The notes: generated by a model from the letters alone, not told the origin. A stretch of DNA of 64,000 bases from Montifringilla adamsi (GCA_017590115.1 JAGGNK010000003.1:868001-932000), one strand, 5' to 3'. Counted from the stretch's first letter, positions 11,276-25,082 are shown. Translations and numbers: made by a program.

Positions 11276-14020
11276 AGCAAATTAGATTTTATCAGCAGGA
11301 TAGCAGTGACTATACAGACATTTTCCAAAGTGAAAACACATATCTAATGCCATTCTAGGTCTCCTTAGAACTGAGTAGGTAATTACAGAGCACTTCTAGA
11401 GAATTATTTGCTCTTTAAATAAATATCAATTAGCAATTGCCGTAGAAACTGTGAAATAGAGGAGGTATGCAAGGTATGTTAACTTCTAAGATACAAAACA
11501 CCAGTGGGAAATACAAAGATGTCAGAGGAAAATTTGTAATTTATTCCTCAGTGTTTTCAGGGGATGGACCAGATATAACTGTTCAGTGCTGAGTTTGTGG
11601 AAATAAAAATACTGTGTCTTCATTTTATATTCCTCTTTTCTCCTTGGAATGCTGATTGGAGTAATATTTTTCCTTTATTTAGAGGGTTTTTGTGCTGAGA
11701 ATTGAATGAAAACAGAAACCAGAGTCATGGATGAAGAATGCAAAATGTTGACCTGAGGAACTTCCGCTTATCTCTCTCCTCAGGCTTTGGAAAGATGATG
11801 GAGCATGGCTGTTTACAGTCCACGCACATAGAGTCACTTGCTTCTTCCAAGCACAAATTATACTCAATCAGCATAGTCACCTTCTCCTATTGGCTAAGTG
11901 GAAAAAAATAGACAAACAGAAATATTCCTCCCTGAGAAAATAATACAAGGCTCAAGTTGCCCAGGAGGATTTTGCCTCTCTGCCCTTGGAGGTATTCAAG
12001 ATGCAGATGAATGAAGCCATACTGTACTAACCTGTGGTAGTTCTAGATTTAGTGGCAGATTGGATCTTCGTGATGTAACTTTCAACCAGTATTTCTTTAA
12101 TATTGTAAATCTGTGGAAGTATGCTAACAGTTTCTTTCTTTAATTAATAGAAAAATTTAAAATCCTTGTTACAAAGAAAGGCATAGTCTCTCATATTAAA
12201 ACTAGACATGTTTAGTAAGGGCATTTGTGGAAGCATTTTGGTCCCCTCTGTCTGGGGTATAGAGTTCTGGTCAATGGCATCATTTCAGCATCTGTTTCAG
12301 TTTGGCTACCTTTTTTTAGATTTTCATTGCCCTTTTTAATTATTAATCTACATTAGCTGCTCCTTAAGAAAGTTTCTCCTGCTTGCTATGTCTCTTTTGG
12401 TTTTTATAGCATCAGAATATCCTTGTATAAAATTCCATGGAAAATAACCTTTTTTTGGGCAAGTTTGTATCCTGCCAAGAACTGCAAAACGGTCAGTTAC
12501 ACATTACAGCACCAAGAACAACTTGTAAAATTTTAAACACTTTTCTACTTATGGTCAGATTTTCCATTCTCACTGACTATTCCCCTTCAGGGATTCTCCT
12601 GTTTAATTTGTTATAAATCAAGAAATAAGTTTCTTTCATTGCCACATTAACTACACGGTTATAGGTCTAGATTATAGGCCACCTAGTCTATGGAGATTTA
12701 TGGAGGTGATGTTCAACACCTTTGTAGTTACATTTTGTGCACTAACCACCTTCTTTAATTATTTCTAAAATATTTTGAAACCATCATATGAATGAACAAC
12801 GAAGCAAGTTTAAGAAAAACATAAAAACAGGTATATAGAACACATCACAGGTTATGAAAGCTGTATGTGTTAATTAAGTAGCTTTTCTTCGTGGTTTTCT
12901 GCATAGAGTACTGCAGAAAATGTATTGCTTTCACATTTTCATGTGAAGATTAACTCTTTAGAGAAGATTTGCCTCTTTTACCCAAAAGATCTGCTTACTC
13001 TTATCAGTTGGTGAGTTGATGTTTAACTTACCTGGTATTTTGAAAGTCTCCAGATGCAAAATTAATTGTGTCCAGAAAACATCTTTCAGAGCTGTCTTTT
13101 TAGGTGCTTCTAAGAGAAAATAGAAAACAGCAAGGTGTCATCTTTTTTAGTGAAACATGGTTTTTCTATGTATATCTGAGATAAAAATGGAATGCAAGTC
13201 TGCTATTTCTCCTCCTCTTACAAGCATTTTACACTAACCTTGGCATTATAGGAAATAATATTAATACAGATTTTAAAAGCCAACTGAAAACAGAAGAGAA
13301 TTTCTAATTGGATTTTCATTAAAGAAAGCAAAATAAAATCATGTTACAAGACAAACTACAAATTACTTCTGATCTTTGAATCCATTGCTTTGAATCCATT
13401 GCTGATCCAAGATTAAAAGTGCTAGGGAAGAGGGGAGAGCAATGGATTACTGACTTAAAAGACCCATGCAGAACTGTGTTCTTGAGCTTTGTCTTGACTG
13501 AACTGGGATTATTACTAAAGTATTGTTTTGAGGTTTTGTGACAATGGAAGTGAAATTGTCAAGAATGAGTATCAATAGATGAGAGACACTAAACTAATTT
13601 CATAACTCTATGGCAATGTGAAATTAGATACAGACAGTGTAAGTCCTTCAAAGTTTGTGTTCTTAGAGATCATATTTGAAACAATTTGGGTTTTCTTTTT
13701 ATTTCAAAGTAGTTACATTCTTTATTACTTTATTGCTTAACATTTTTTATCATTGTGTGTTTCCTACTTGTTTAGACTGTTGCTAGTATTGTAATGTTAA
13801 AGTGTTGCACTGTAAAAAAAAATTATAGTAGTTTGTAAGGCATCTTATTTTGTACTACAGTTTGGATCCCTCTCACTGTAGTTTTCAATTTTATTTTTTT
13901 CATTCTATTTTGTTTTATCTTCTTGCCAAACTTCTCATTTTGAATTTTGGAGACTGGACATTGACCAAGTAATAAAGTAAGATATATATAATAAAAAAGA
14001 TACTATTTTTCACTATTTAT
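11276..14020. other. AT-rich non-coding DNA
   Basis: No gene or interspersed repeat is recognised. A 14-bp direct repeat (tttgaatccattgc, twice) lies near 13375-13404. Confidence 0.5.
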
Positions 14021-14097
14021 ATGTAAATATATATATATATANNNNNNNNNNNNNNNNNNNNNNNNNNNNNNNNNNNNNNNNNNNNNNNNNNNNNNNN

Positions 14098-14143
<46 letters not shown>

Positions 14144-14158
14144 ATATATGTATATTTC
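14021..14158. repeat. (AT)n microsatellite containing an assembly gap
   Basis: Long AT/TA runs flank 56 N bases (14042-14097). The true repeat length is unknown because the gap lies inside it. Confidence 0.95.
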
Positions 14159-16380
14159 TAAGAGCTGTTGAGGAATATAAAGATGTAACTTTCAGCTTTA
14201 GTAAACTTGATGTGAACTTTCAGATGTTAAATCTTTTAACAGATTGATAAAAATAGGAATTTTTACATATATTAAAGTATGATTAAGCGTTTTCAATTAA
14301 AGAAATCACCAGGTATTTTTCAGCTGTCCAGTGAGGTTTATTTAAATACCCTATGTGTTTACCACCAAAAGCCATATTCTTGCAAATATGCAGAATTTTT
14401 CTTTTTAGATTTGTAAAAATGCATACCTAAATTAGATATTTTAATAGAAATCAATTAACTTTGCTTTAGTCTTCAGATTTCTGGGGCTTTGCTTGTTTGT
14501 CTGATTGATTATTTTGTTTCTTTGAAAATTATTTTTTCTCGTTGTGAAGTTTTGGATATTTTCTTCTATACATTTTACAGCAGAGATTCTGGGTAGGCTA
14601 TTGAAGTGTTTTGAACTGTGAGTCTTTTAAATTTTTGGCTTTAAGCCACTGGAGCCCAGGGGATTTCTACTAGAAAGAGCATGCTTCTCTACTCATTGTG
14701 AAAGTCTCTCAATTTCCTTATGTGTTCATATGTTTTGTTCAGATTGCTGTTTTCTGTTCAATGAACTTTCCTTGCTTAAATAAACTGAAGTTTTTCCTAT
14801 TCAGTAGCAATTAGTCCTTTCCTGCTTCTTCAGCTCTTCTCTATGTATGTTATTCTATGAATGCTATTCTTACCCACCTCAATTTTTACAAGCCTGATGC
14901 TCTAAAATTTTGGGAAGATCCATGCTTCTACCTTTTACCTAAATGACTGTGGGCATTCTTATGAAATTAGTTAAAGTTCTTAAATTCGCACACATGGAGA
15001 ATTTCTGTCACCTGCAGTAGGAAATTTGACACGTGGAGTTTTCTGTAGCAGCTTTGATTCCAGGTAAACCCAGACAAAGGTGAGATGCTAAAGAACAGCC
15101 TGCACATACTGTCAAACTTGCATTTTCCTCCATTCTGGTATTCAATTTACTACAGAAAATCACATACGCTTATTTTCCATCTTTATACAGTGTTCAAAAT
15201 ATGATGACTAATTCTGCTACATGTAAAAGTTACCATCAGCACTTTCATTGTTGTTCAAGTTTTCTTTGAAGTTGACATACATTTAATTTATATATTTGTA
15301 TTATTCAGGAAAAACTTTACCTTACAACAACCAAAGTTTCTTTGAGAGGTTCATGGGTTTTCTTATTACCTTTGAAAAGGCTCAGTTTAGTGGAAAGTCT
15401 GGTCAACAAAACTTAGAGACTCATGTTAGAACAGTTTCTATTCTTAAAAAAAACCATCAAATTTAGAAATTAGAATTAATTTAACTACATTTTTACTTTG
15501 ACTTTTATGATAGTCAAAGATACTCTTAGTAATATAACAAAAATATTGTTATTAGTAGAGAAAAATATTATTAGTCAACAATATACAAGTTATTACTTAA
15601 ACATTCAAAACAAAATTCTAAATTTATGAGTGTAAAAAAAAATGGTGCATTGAAAATTGTCTATAAAATGTTTGATCTAATTGGTGTTATGTTGGGATAC
15701 AAATTTTATAGGAAAAGTTGAATTTGTTTTCAGAAGGATTTTTACATGTGATGTTGTCAAGTTATACTGAATTGCAACTGAAAGATCAATAAGAAATTGC
15801 ACATTAAAAAAAGCAAATTTGTTTTTACAGTTTAAAGCACATTTTATTCCAAATATATTTTACTACAAGGCATAGAAGAATAACATTTTAGGAAGGTTAA
15901 AAATTATAAACATGTATTTAAAAATAATGTACCATTTCCCATATCTTTCCCATATCTTACAAATCCATAATATTTTAATATTTAATATTTCACAGATTTC
16001 ATATATATAATTTACGTATACTTTTCATAATATTTGTATCTCACACTGTTTTGGCAAGTAGCCTCTGGACAGTAAGATTATTGAATATGTTTAAAAGTAG
16101 GCAAAAGGACACTTTTAGTAACATTTATTCTTGCTGAACTGATGATCCTTTGCCACACAGAATAGCTCATGTGTACATGACCGTTAAGCATGATACACAA
16201 CTGTTTAAATACATGAAATGCTTTATTTCTGGGAATAGAAAACAGAAATGCAGAAACAGAGAACTGAAAATGACCATTGGCGATGTACCCACAACTCCTT
16301 TAAGAGGTTTCACTGTCTTAAAATGCATTAACAGACAAATTTGTCCTTGTATTTCCACTTGATATTATAGCAATGGGAAT
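14159..16380. other. AT-rich non-coding DNA
   Basis: No gene, RNA gene or recognisable interspersed repeat is seen. Confidence 0.5.
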
Positions 16381-16399
16381 ATTTCTTTTATCACAGCTA

Positions 16400-16960
16400 G
16401 TTTTGACAACAAATGCTTTTTAAAGCAGCCTTGTTCAGCCAGCCTGTGTATTTAAAAATTGTCCTTTTAAGTGTAGCGTGATGAACTGGCAAATTCTACA
16501 CTTTTCTTGTCCTTCTTGTTGGGATAGCCACTTATTGATTAAACTATAACTGGATTAACCAGCTGTTGAAACAACAGTAACCGATGCAAGACAACTCACA
16601 TTTCAGTTTTACTGAGCTTCCAGGTGGAGTTTATTAAAGCAAATAACCCAGCATGATCCCCTTGACAGCACATGAAGAAAAGAGCTTAAATTAAGGTGTT
16701 TTGTACTGATAGGCTCATTTCCTCCTCAAATGTGAAAGCCTCCTGCTTTTTCCCACGCTTCTTTAAGCTACAGAGCATTTGCTATCCTCAGAGGTCCCTG
16801 CTGCTATTTGCTGCTCTGTTTGTATAGCACGTGAAATATTCATGAATTTGCAAGCTGGAGCACCACATATTTTAAACGAAGATTTCATAGTTGTGAGCTC
16901 CTGGCTTGTGAACTGACAATTGAGAATTTACAGCTATATATTGCTTATTTATAAACAAGC
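16400..16960. promoter_or_regulatory. Candidate conserved non-coding element (inferred)
   Basis: This stretch is more complex in composition than its surroundings, lacks long A/T runs, and holds several homeodomain-like and AT-hook-like sites, including an ATATTCATGAAT motif near 16837-16848. This texture is typical of conserved developmental enhancers, but conservation cannot be judged from a single sequence. Confidence 0.2.
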
Positions 16961-17339
16961 AGACCTGTGGGCATCTTGCTTGTAGTAAGTATTCCTTGCC
17001 CACCATGTTCCATTCAAGCCTAGGGAACCTCCTAGTTTTGCAGTAATGCTTGTGTCCTGATAAAGAACAATGCTGACATTCCCGTTAAATTCCTTTTAGG
17101 CAGACCATACCCTATGCAGTACAGCTAGCAAAAGTAATGGGCTGGTTGGAGTGTCCTCCTATTACCACTAGCAGTCTCTGCCAAAGCAAACCATCCTATG
17201 ATTCACTGATAAGTTCTGTTTCTGCTTTATATATAAAGACTAATAATGTCACAGTAGGATCACATAAACCTTATAAATTTGCTGTTTGAAGTGCTTGTCT
17301 ATGTTTAAAAACTATGTTGAAATATGACCAATTGATGAA

Positions 17340-20300
17340 ATGGCTGCAGCAACAATTGGGGTAAGTCTGGGCATGATTGTTAGACTGAGCAGTACAGGGA
17401 GGTTTCCAAGTTCGGGGACACCCAAGCAGCAGACCAGAGCCCTGTCAGGACCTAGTATCTCTTATGAGACAGCCAGGCATGGAGGTGGCATTGCAGGACC
17501 ATCCAAGAGAAATGTGAATGGTTTTGGGGTATTGCCAAAGCACAGCAAACAGGGTGGGCAAACAGGATGTGGCACATCAAAAGAATGTGGCATGTGGTTC
17601 AAGGGCATGCAGGAGTGGTGCTGCAATTGCAGGTAGCCCTGCACCTCTGCTAAGTGCTGAGTGTTTTAGGTCTCTGCCATAACGGTGGGCACCTGACTTA
17701 GAGCCAAAAACAGTGCGTCTGATGAGACAGCCCCTGAGAATTCTGATGTTTCCATCCACCTGTTTGACTCACTACCTCTCTGAAGTGCCTGTAAATAAAT
17801 GTACACTACATCTGCAATAAACAAGGACTACAAATCTGTGTGTGTATGGTCCATGACCATCACTAAGAGATGGTGGGATAGCTCACATGACTGGAATATT
17901 GTCAGGTTGGCTATGTACATTTTAGAAAGATCAGAGATGCAAGGTGATGGAGTTGCTCTTTGCATGAGAGACCAACTAGAATACATTGAGCTCTACCCAG
18001 GGACAAATTAATGATCTGAGAGTTTATGGGTAAGAACTAAGGCACAGTTCTAAGGGACAGTGTCTGTTGTAGATGCCCTGGTAATGAGACCACCAGAAGG
18101 GATCAGAAGGAGGCATCTATGAGCAGATGACAATAACCTCATCGTCACAGGCCCTGTTCTCCTGGGGAGCTTCAACCACCCTGATTTGCTGGAGGGACAA
18201 TACGACTTGGAACACACAGTCCCGGAAGTTACTGCAGATCATTGAAGTAAGTTTTGATGCAAATGGTGGAGGAGCCAACAAGGAAAGGCGTGTTGCTGGA
18301 CCTTGTACTAACAAACCAGAAGGGAGTGGTTGAAGATGTGAAGGCTGGGAGCAGCCTTGGCTCTAGTGACCATGAGATGGCAAAATTCATGTACCTGCAT
18401 GGAAAAAGGAAAGCAGTAAGGACTAGAGACTCCAAACTTCCAGAGAACTAATCAACCTCTTCAAAGACCTACTTAAAAGAATCCCAAGGGATGGGATTCT
18501 AGGAGAGAAGGGCATCAAAGAAATCTAGTCAATGTTTTAGCAACAATTCCTCCAAGCTCAAGATCAGTGTATCATCAGGATCAAAAAATCAGGCAAAGGC
18601 TGTAAGACACCTGCATAGACCAGTAGAAAGCTCCCAGTAAGTCTCAAACACAAGAAATAACTTATGGATGTGGAAAAAAGAATAAGCCATGAGGAATGGG
18701 TGTGCAGGGATATGACAAGGAAGGCTAAGGTCCACTTGGAATTGAGTCTGGCAAAGGACATCAAGGACAATAAGAATGGTTTCTACAAGTACATCAGCAG
18801 AAAAAGGGAGTTATAGAATCACGGGGCCTTTGCTGAATCAATAGGGTGTCCTGGTCATGGGAGACACAGAGTAAGTAAAATAACCAGATGCCTTCTTTGC
18901 CTCAGGCTTCACTGCTGAGGATGGCTCCCAAGAGTCCTAGACCTTGCAGCTAAGAGAAAGCCAGAGAAAGGAAGGAAGCCTTCCCCTTGTTGTTGAGGGA
19001 TGGGTTAGAGACGGACTAGATAAGACTTAGCACTCATAAATCTGTGGGGTCTTGATGGGACACATCAATAGGTGCTGAGTGAGTAGATGTTGTTGCTAAG
19101 CCAATCTCCATCATCTTTGAAAAATCATGGAGATTGGGAGGGGTCTTGATAACTGGAGGAAGGCCAGTGGTACTCCCATCTTCAAAAAAGACAAGGAGAA
19201 AACCTGGAAAACTTTCACCTCCATCTCTGGAAAAGTGATGAAACATCATTCTGTTATGATCATTCTGGAGGTCATCATAAGCACAGAGAAGAAAAGAAGG
19301 TCAGGAGTTGTCACCATGGATTCACCAAGAAAATTATGCATAACTAATCTGATAGCCTTCTTTGATGTTACAGGTGATGAGGGGAGAGGTGTTTTCTACC
19401 TCAGCTTCAGCAAGACTTTTAACACTCTCTCCCATAACATCTTCATAGGTATGCTTAAAATATGGGTTAGATGAATGTACGGTGGGATAGATCAAGAGCT
19501 GGCTAAAGGGCAGAGCTCAGAGGATTGTGATCCATGAAGTAGGATCAGGTTGAAGGCCTATAAAATGCAACATTCTGGAGGGATCAGTATTGGATTCAAT
19601 CTTGTTCAACTTGTCTATCTACAATCTGGACAAAGGGACAGAATGCACCCTTAGCAAGTTTGGTGGTGATTAGAAATTTGGGGGACTCACCCATGGCATC
19701 CAAATGCTGTAATGCCAGTCAGTGGGACTTGATTGGCTGGAGAGCTGGGCAGAGGGAAACCTAATGAGTTTCAGCAAGGGAAAGTGTAAGGTACTGCATC
19801 TGGGGAGGAATAACTCCAAATACCAGTACAGGTTGTGGGCTGACCTACTAGAGGGCAGCTCTGCTGAGAAAGACCTGTGAGTTTAGGTGAAGAACTGGCT
19901 GATTATGATCCAGCAGTGCCCTTGCAGCAGCCAGGGTGGCCAATATTGTCATGGGGTGCATTGAGAAGAGCATGGTCAGCAGAGCAAGGGAGGTGATCCT
20001 GCCTTCTACTTGGCCTCAGTGATGCCACATCTGGAGTCCTGAGTCCAGCTGTGGGCTCCTCAGTATGAAAAAGAAAAGGAACTCCTGGAGAAGGGTGAGG
20101 GAATGTGTCCAGGAGAGGCCACGAACCTGATTAAGGGATTGGAGCATCTCTCTAATGAGGAGAGACTGCAGGAGAGGGGCCTATTTAGTCTAGGGATGAT
20201 TAAGAGTGGTTCTCACTAATGCATATAAATATCTTCAAGGTGGGTGTCAAGAGGATGGTGCCAGTGACAGGACAAGGAGCAATGGCCATAAAGCAAAACA

Positions 20301-20525
20301 GAAGGAGTTTCACCTCAACATGACAAGTTTTCACTAAGGATGGAAGAGCACTGGAACAGGCTGCCCTGGGAGGTCATGGAGTTTTCTTCTCTCAAGACAT
20401 TCAAAACCTACCTGTAAGTGTTCCCATGTCAGGTCTTCTAGGTCACTCTCCCTGGGCATGGAAGTTAGACTAGATAATTTCCAGAGGTACCTTCCAAAAA
20501 TAACAACTATGTGATTCTATGAACT
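17340..20525 (+). mobile_element. CR1 LINE, nearly full length, heavily mutated
   Basis: An old CR1 copy of about 3.2 kb. The first 300 bp (17340-17640) is an open stretch I take as the end of ORF1 or the 5' region, with lower certainty. ORF2 starts near 17780 with the characteristic LKCL...N...NKQ start of the endonuclease. WWDSSHDW follows near 17867-17890. The GDFN catalytic motif is changed to GSFN (18165-18176), while SSDHE (18362-18376) is intact. The reverse transcriptase begins near 19120. Its FADD motif is destroyed to FGGD plus a stop (19659-19673). The C-terminal part (near 20150-20400) and a 3' end with a 'gattctatga' tail near 20510-20521 follow. Many frameshifts and stops show it is non-functional. 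It is a different subfamily from the copies at 10066 and 56945. Confidence 0.93.
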
Positions 20526-21270
20526 AATGCAATGCTGAAGTCCTGAAAGTAAATCTTAGCTGTACTAAGAATAGAAAATCACAATACAGACTCCTACCTG
20601 TAGAATACATGGAACACATTAATTTGCAGTTATTAAAATGCATTTTATAATATAATTCATGCTTTAAAAGGTACATATTTTTCAAAAATAAAGCTTTTCT
20701 CCTGCAAATTCTGTCTCTTTTATGGCTTAATAGCTTTGTGGAAAGATGAGTAGATATGCAGTGTATTACAGTTTTTTATGAGGGCTTTTTCTTAACTTTT
20801 TGTATGCTCAACAAAATTCTTTAATTTCTATAGCTGTCACCTTTATAGATGTCTGCAGTAGCTGCTTAAGGATTATCAGGTGAACTGCTTGCAGGTTTAT
20901 CATTAGAACACTGTCTTAACTAGAAGTTCTGGTTGATCATGTAGTGTTTGTGTAATGAACTTGAGCGTGTCCTGAAAGTATCATAACATATAAAAAGGGA
21001 AAATTTTCACTCCATGCAGTCGTGACCAGATTTGCACATAATGATAGTGGCCATGGTCATGTATTCTTTCTCTGTTGCAGCTACATTAACCTACATTAAT
21101 AAATACAAGCTCAGATGTCCCTTGTGAGACATGTTTTCAAGGATTTTTTTTTTTTTTTCCTTTGGCAGCACCTCAAGTCTCTCACTACTTTTTTCAAAAG
21201 TCAGTTTAGTCAATCATTCGTACTTCATACTGTATTACTTTATCTTGGTATTTTCTGTTGTAGTTCATTT
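20526..21270. other. AT-rich non-coding DNA
   Basis: No gene is seen. There is an AATAAA near 21098 and a T-run at about 21143-21157. The last 170 bp could be the 3' end of an old LTR in front of the G-rich block, but this is speculative. Confidence 0.4.
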
Positions 21271-21545
21271 TGGGGGTTGGGGGGGGGGGGGGGGGACCCC
21301 NTGGCTACTGAGGGAGAAGGGGGGAAGGGGGAGGGGGAAGGAAGGGGAGCCTTGGAGAGGGAAGGGGCAAGAGAGCGGAAAGGCTAAGAGAGCGGAAGGG
21401 CTAAAAGAGCGAGTGATTTCACAAGCACAGCTTAAGAGGGAGATTGAAGTGGGCGCGGAATCAGACTTGGGCCAATGGGATTGCAGATACAGGATGGTTC
21501 AGGCAGGACCACAGGCTGAACCATACATTTCGGAGGGGTGAGACA
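21271..21545. repeat. G17 run and G/purine-rich block with CpGs, one ambiguous base
   Basis: A run of 17 G (21279-21295) follows TTTTGGGGGTT. Then come ACCCC, an N at 21301, and a G-rich purine tract to about 21410 with repeated 'agagcggaa' units. The remainder to 21545 is GC-rich and includes a GGCCAATGGG CCAAT-box-like site near 21470. Open frames across it are a by-product of composition. It could be an ERV leader remnant or a promoter-like GC-rich patch. The G-run could form quadruplex structure and is a likely sequencing-error site. Confidence 0.5.
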
Positions 21546-21847
21546 GGGCATACCATTTAAACAAAATGCAACACTACATTTTTCTAGTTATTCTTTTCTC
21601 TCATCACTTATTTCTGCAGCACTATATTCTAGAAATTTGCTTTTATTACTCAAGTGTGGTTCACTTCTGTGGCCTCTCCCATGCATTTGTGTTCTCCACT
21701 CTCTCTCTCTGCTTTGGCCATTTGTTTTTCCATTTTACCAAAATTTACTATAACACTTAAAACATGACACACCAGTGTGAGAGTACTTTTTGAAGTGAAA
21801 ATATTTTTATTTCAATGACTAATGTAAGTTTGTTTTTTTCAAAGAAC

Positions 21848-22256
21848 TAGTCATGGTTTATGAACGGTATTCTGCAGTTTAGTGCTCCCATTGAAAATGT
21901 ATTGCTCACTCACTTTCCCTTTACTCTTCCTCTGGGCTGAAGACAAGAATTGCAGACACAAAAAATGGTGGGTTGAGAGGAGAACAATTTACTGGAAGCA
22001 GCAATGAGATAAGAAAACTAGTTGCAATAGCAACAATATTTATAACAAAAGTACAAGAGAGAAGGAAACGGCTCACATGCAAAATGCTCACTGTGGAGCA
22101 CAACCTGACTGTGACACGTTTCCCCCAACTCAGAAGCAAGACCTTCTCTTCTTCCTGGAAAATTACATAATGTGGTATAGAATAACCTCCAGGTCGTAGT
22201 CATGCCCTCTGCTGCGTATTGCAAAAATTGACCCTGTTCTGACTGGAACCAGGACA
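21848..22256 (-). mobile_element. Degraded solo LTR, minus orientation
   Basis: This element aligns by eye with the LTR at 44876-45297. It starts with a decayed TGTCATGG (here TAGTCATGG) and ends in CCAGGACA. It shares the block 'gaacaatttactgga' (near 21990), which on the minus strand is the AGTAAATTGTTC segment at the R-U5 junction. GAAC lies directly outside both ends (21844-21847 and 22257-22260), consistent with a 4-5 bp target duplication. No internal retroviral genes flank it. Confidence 0.75.
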
Positions 22257-25002
22257 GAACACAACCGAATTCTCCATATTGTTTTGGTAGCAACACCTCC
22301 TACATCTGAAGTTAGCTAAGCCCATTGTCTCTTGCAGCATCTTAGGAAAAGAATTCCCTGCATCTAATTTTATTAGAAAAATTCAATGAATTTTTCTGGT
22401 GGAATGTATTTTCTTAATTACCCACATATCTATTAGATGCTCTGATTTCTCAGAACTTGACTGTAGGATGTATAATCTGATAACACAGCTAGGGAAATAT
22501 CAGCAGAATGCATGTATGATATATTACTAGGGACAAAGAGCCTTTCCTGAATTTCAACAGCCTGCTTGGTATGCTAAGTTTAGAAAAAGAAACCTCTCCA
22601 TGCCCCACCCCAATCTTAACATGTCATTGGTGGATTTCATGGGAAGGGATGCTAACGCTGTACAAATAAAGGACAAATTAGAACTTTTCTAAGAGTACTT
22701 TGTTTCTCCTAAATGAAACCTACTGGCAGCGTTCTTACATTGTTCTTCTGATTATAATAGGGAACGAGTTTAATTTAACTTAGCAGTGACATCCTTTTAT
22801 TATACATTTGTATTTCCAAAATGCAAGTTGAACATTTTAAAAGCATGTTTAAAAATGGCACCAATTTAATGTTTACATATTAAATGAGAACATTGTTATT
22901 GAACAAGTAATTGTTATATCTGTATATTTAATTTGCAGTATTTGCAACATATGGTTTAGGGTGTACTGCAAGGGTTCAGAAGAAATTTCCTCTGCAACAG
23001 ATTCTCCAGGGCTACCCACATCATGGGTGGAGTGGGAGCTTCAGAAGAAATGTATTGGAAAAGCTCTGCTGTTGAGCCATGAGGTGCAGAGAGGACTCCC
23101 CTGTTTTCTAAACTTTGTCTCAGAGAGGAGGCTAGGTGCAACTGGATCCAACAGTGACCCCAAAGCAACTGGGTTTAAGTAACTTCATCCCACAGGATTA
23201 AAGGTGCAAATCTGATATATTTCTATAACATGAATTATGTATATGTCTAATGATTAGACAAAAGTTCTTAATCAGAAGTATTTGCTACACAGTATAAAAG
23301 CTAAAACTACTATTAGTATAGGATAGGATATAATAGTGCACTATATCAAAGCAATTATAAAAAGCTAGCAAAAAGAAACGATTATTAATTGTCAATTTAT
23401 TACTAATATAACTATTAAGTAGAGATTGATATAACTCACCCACACAAACACTTATGGACAGATCTCTTTCTCTTAACCTCAGGGAGGAGATAACCTTGGA
23501 GGGTTATCTCCTTACCCATTGGGAAAAACTTCACATTTCAGGAGGAAATATTTTAGAAGAACCAACCATATGAAATGGACTGGACTTTCATAACTTAAAG
23601 TGATAAGACTGCCAGTCGTATGTTTCCCAGTCAATTTAGCAGCTTATATGCCAAATCTTTGCCTCACTATGCAGATGTGAATTTAGGGTTAGTTGTCAGA
23701 ATGGATTTAGCTCGGTGCAACAGCAAAACAGCACATGGAGCACCCTCTCAATCCAACACTGACAGATTTGCAAAGAGGACATTGTCGGAGTTGCTGGAGC
23801 ACATCCCTGTGCAGAGCATCCAGGGCAAAGCATCCTGCTACAATCCACTACAAGCTTTTGAATTGAAAGGTTCTCTGCCCACTACAAGCACTAGAAAACT
23901 GCCATATATTACCTGGGGCAATGCCTAGGTTTGTGTAACCTTTTTTTTCTCCTAGGTCTCTCAGATTTTTTCAAATAAGTGCAGGTAGTGTAGACATTCA
24001 TTATAGAACAATACAGATTGCCACTCCATAAAGCTTATTCACTCAATGGGGCTAAATACAAATACACAAGAGATGAGTGACACTGAGTCAGAAAAATCTC
24101 TGAAGAACCAAAAGACCAAAATCAATGCATTTTTAAGTCCCTGGCATCTGGTACTTATGATAGAGATATTAAAAATTTGTCAAAAGCTGTTTGTTTCAAA
24201 CCTTTGATTCAAATAATTATATATTACAATCTATCAGTATCACTAACATAATACAGCCTAGAAGTTTCACTGGAATGTTCAATTTGACAAACAAATTGAC
24301 TATTCCAGTGTTCATTAGAACATTCCAGTCTTCCAAGTTTCATTAGATTGCACTTTAAATATGATGACTTGTTTGGAAATAGCTTGTATGTGAAACATAG
24401 GAAAGGTTTATTTTAACAGCACCAGGGAGATCAGAGAATACATTAAACAGCTGATGTTCAAATTAAAAATAAAGTATATCATTAGATATCTGGTATTATA
24501 GGCATGGTTTTCAGAGGGCCTGGATATACTACCTTAACATATTATAAACATACAAAAAGGGGCCTTAAAATAATTCATTATCATACCATTAGTCTTCAAT
24601 CACAGTAATCTATCTTCTACTATCAAAAAGCTAATTTAATATAGTGAATATACTTTTATTTTGACAGTTTGTGTATAAGCCAGTTGAGGTTGGCACTGGA
24701 TGTACAATGGATACCCACAGACTCTCAAAATGACTCAAAGGATTTACAGATTCTGCTTCATTTGGAAAACAACTGTTTCCCTCTAAACACTAGTTGCCTT
24801 TACTTCTGTATAAAGTCTTTAAATTATATTAGTTAATCAGTGGATACCAATCACTTAAGATTGCCAAATGTCAATTTTTTAATATTATCAGTCTTTTTTA
24901 TCATAATTTTGAGATACACAACAAATAAGTAATTAAAGAACTGCCTTACTGAAAAAGAACCCGTTTTGAGAGAATAAACAATCCATTCATAAATAACCAA
25001 TT
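22257..25002. other. Non-coding DNA with no assigned feature
   Basis: There are two moderately GC-rich patches (about 22960-23180 and 23680-23930) with open frames of 73 and 102 codons. Neither has a recognisable domain, splice context or homolog I know of. They may be old repeat fragments. The rest is AT-rich. Confidence 0.4.
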
Positions 25003-25082
25003 AAAAAGTTTAGTTATTTTGGAATAGAAGCTTCTTATATGTAAAAAATTTAGTTATTTTGGAATAGAAGCTTCTTATATGT
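25003..25082. repeat. 40-bp tandem duplication
   Basis: Two units, 25003-25042 and 25043-25082, differ at one base. The unit includes 'tagttattttggaatagaag'. The near identity implies a recent duplication. Confidence 0.95.

Noticed and set aside
21131..21541. 136-codon open frame with glycine-rich centre
   Set aside because: It is driven by the G17 run and purine block, and crosses an ambiguous base.
23620..23928. 102-codon open frame as a possible exon
   Set aside because: Composition is fairly normal, but I see no recognisable domain, splice sites or neighbouring exons.
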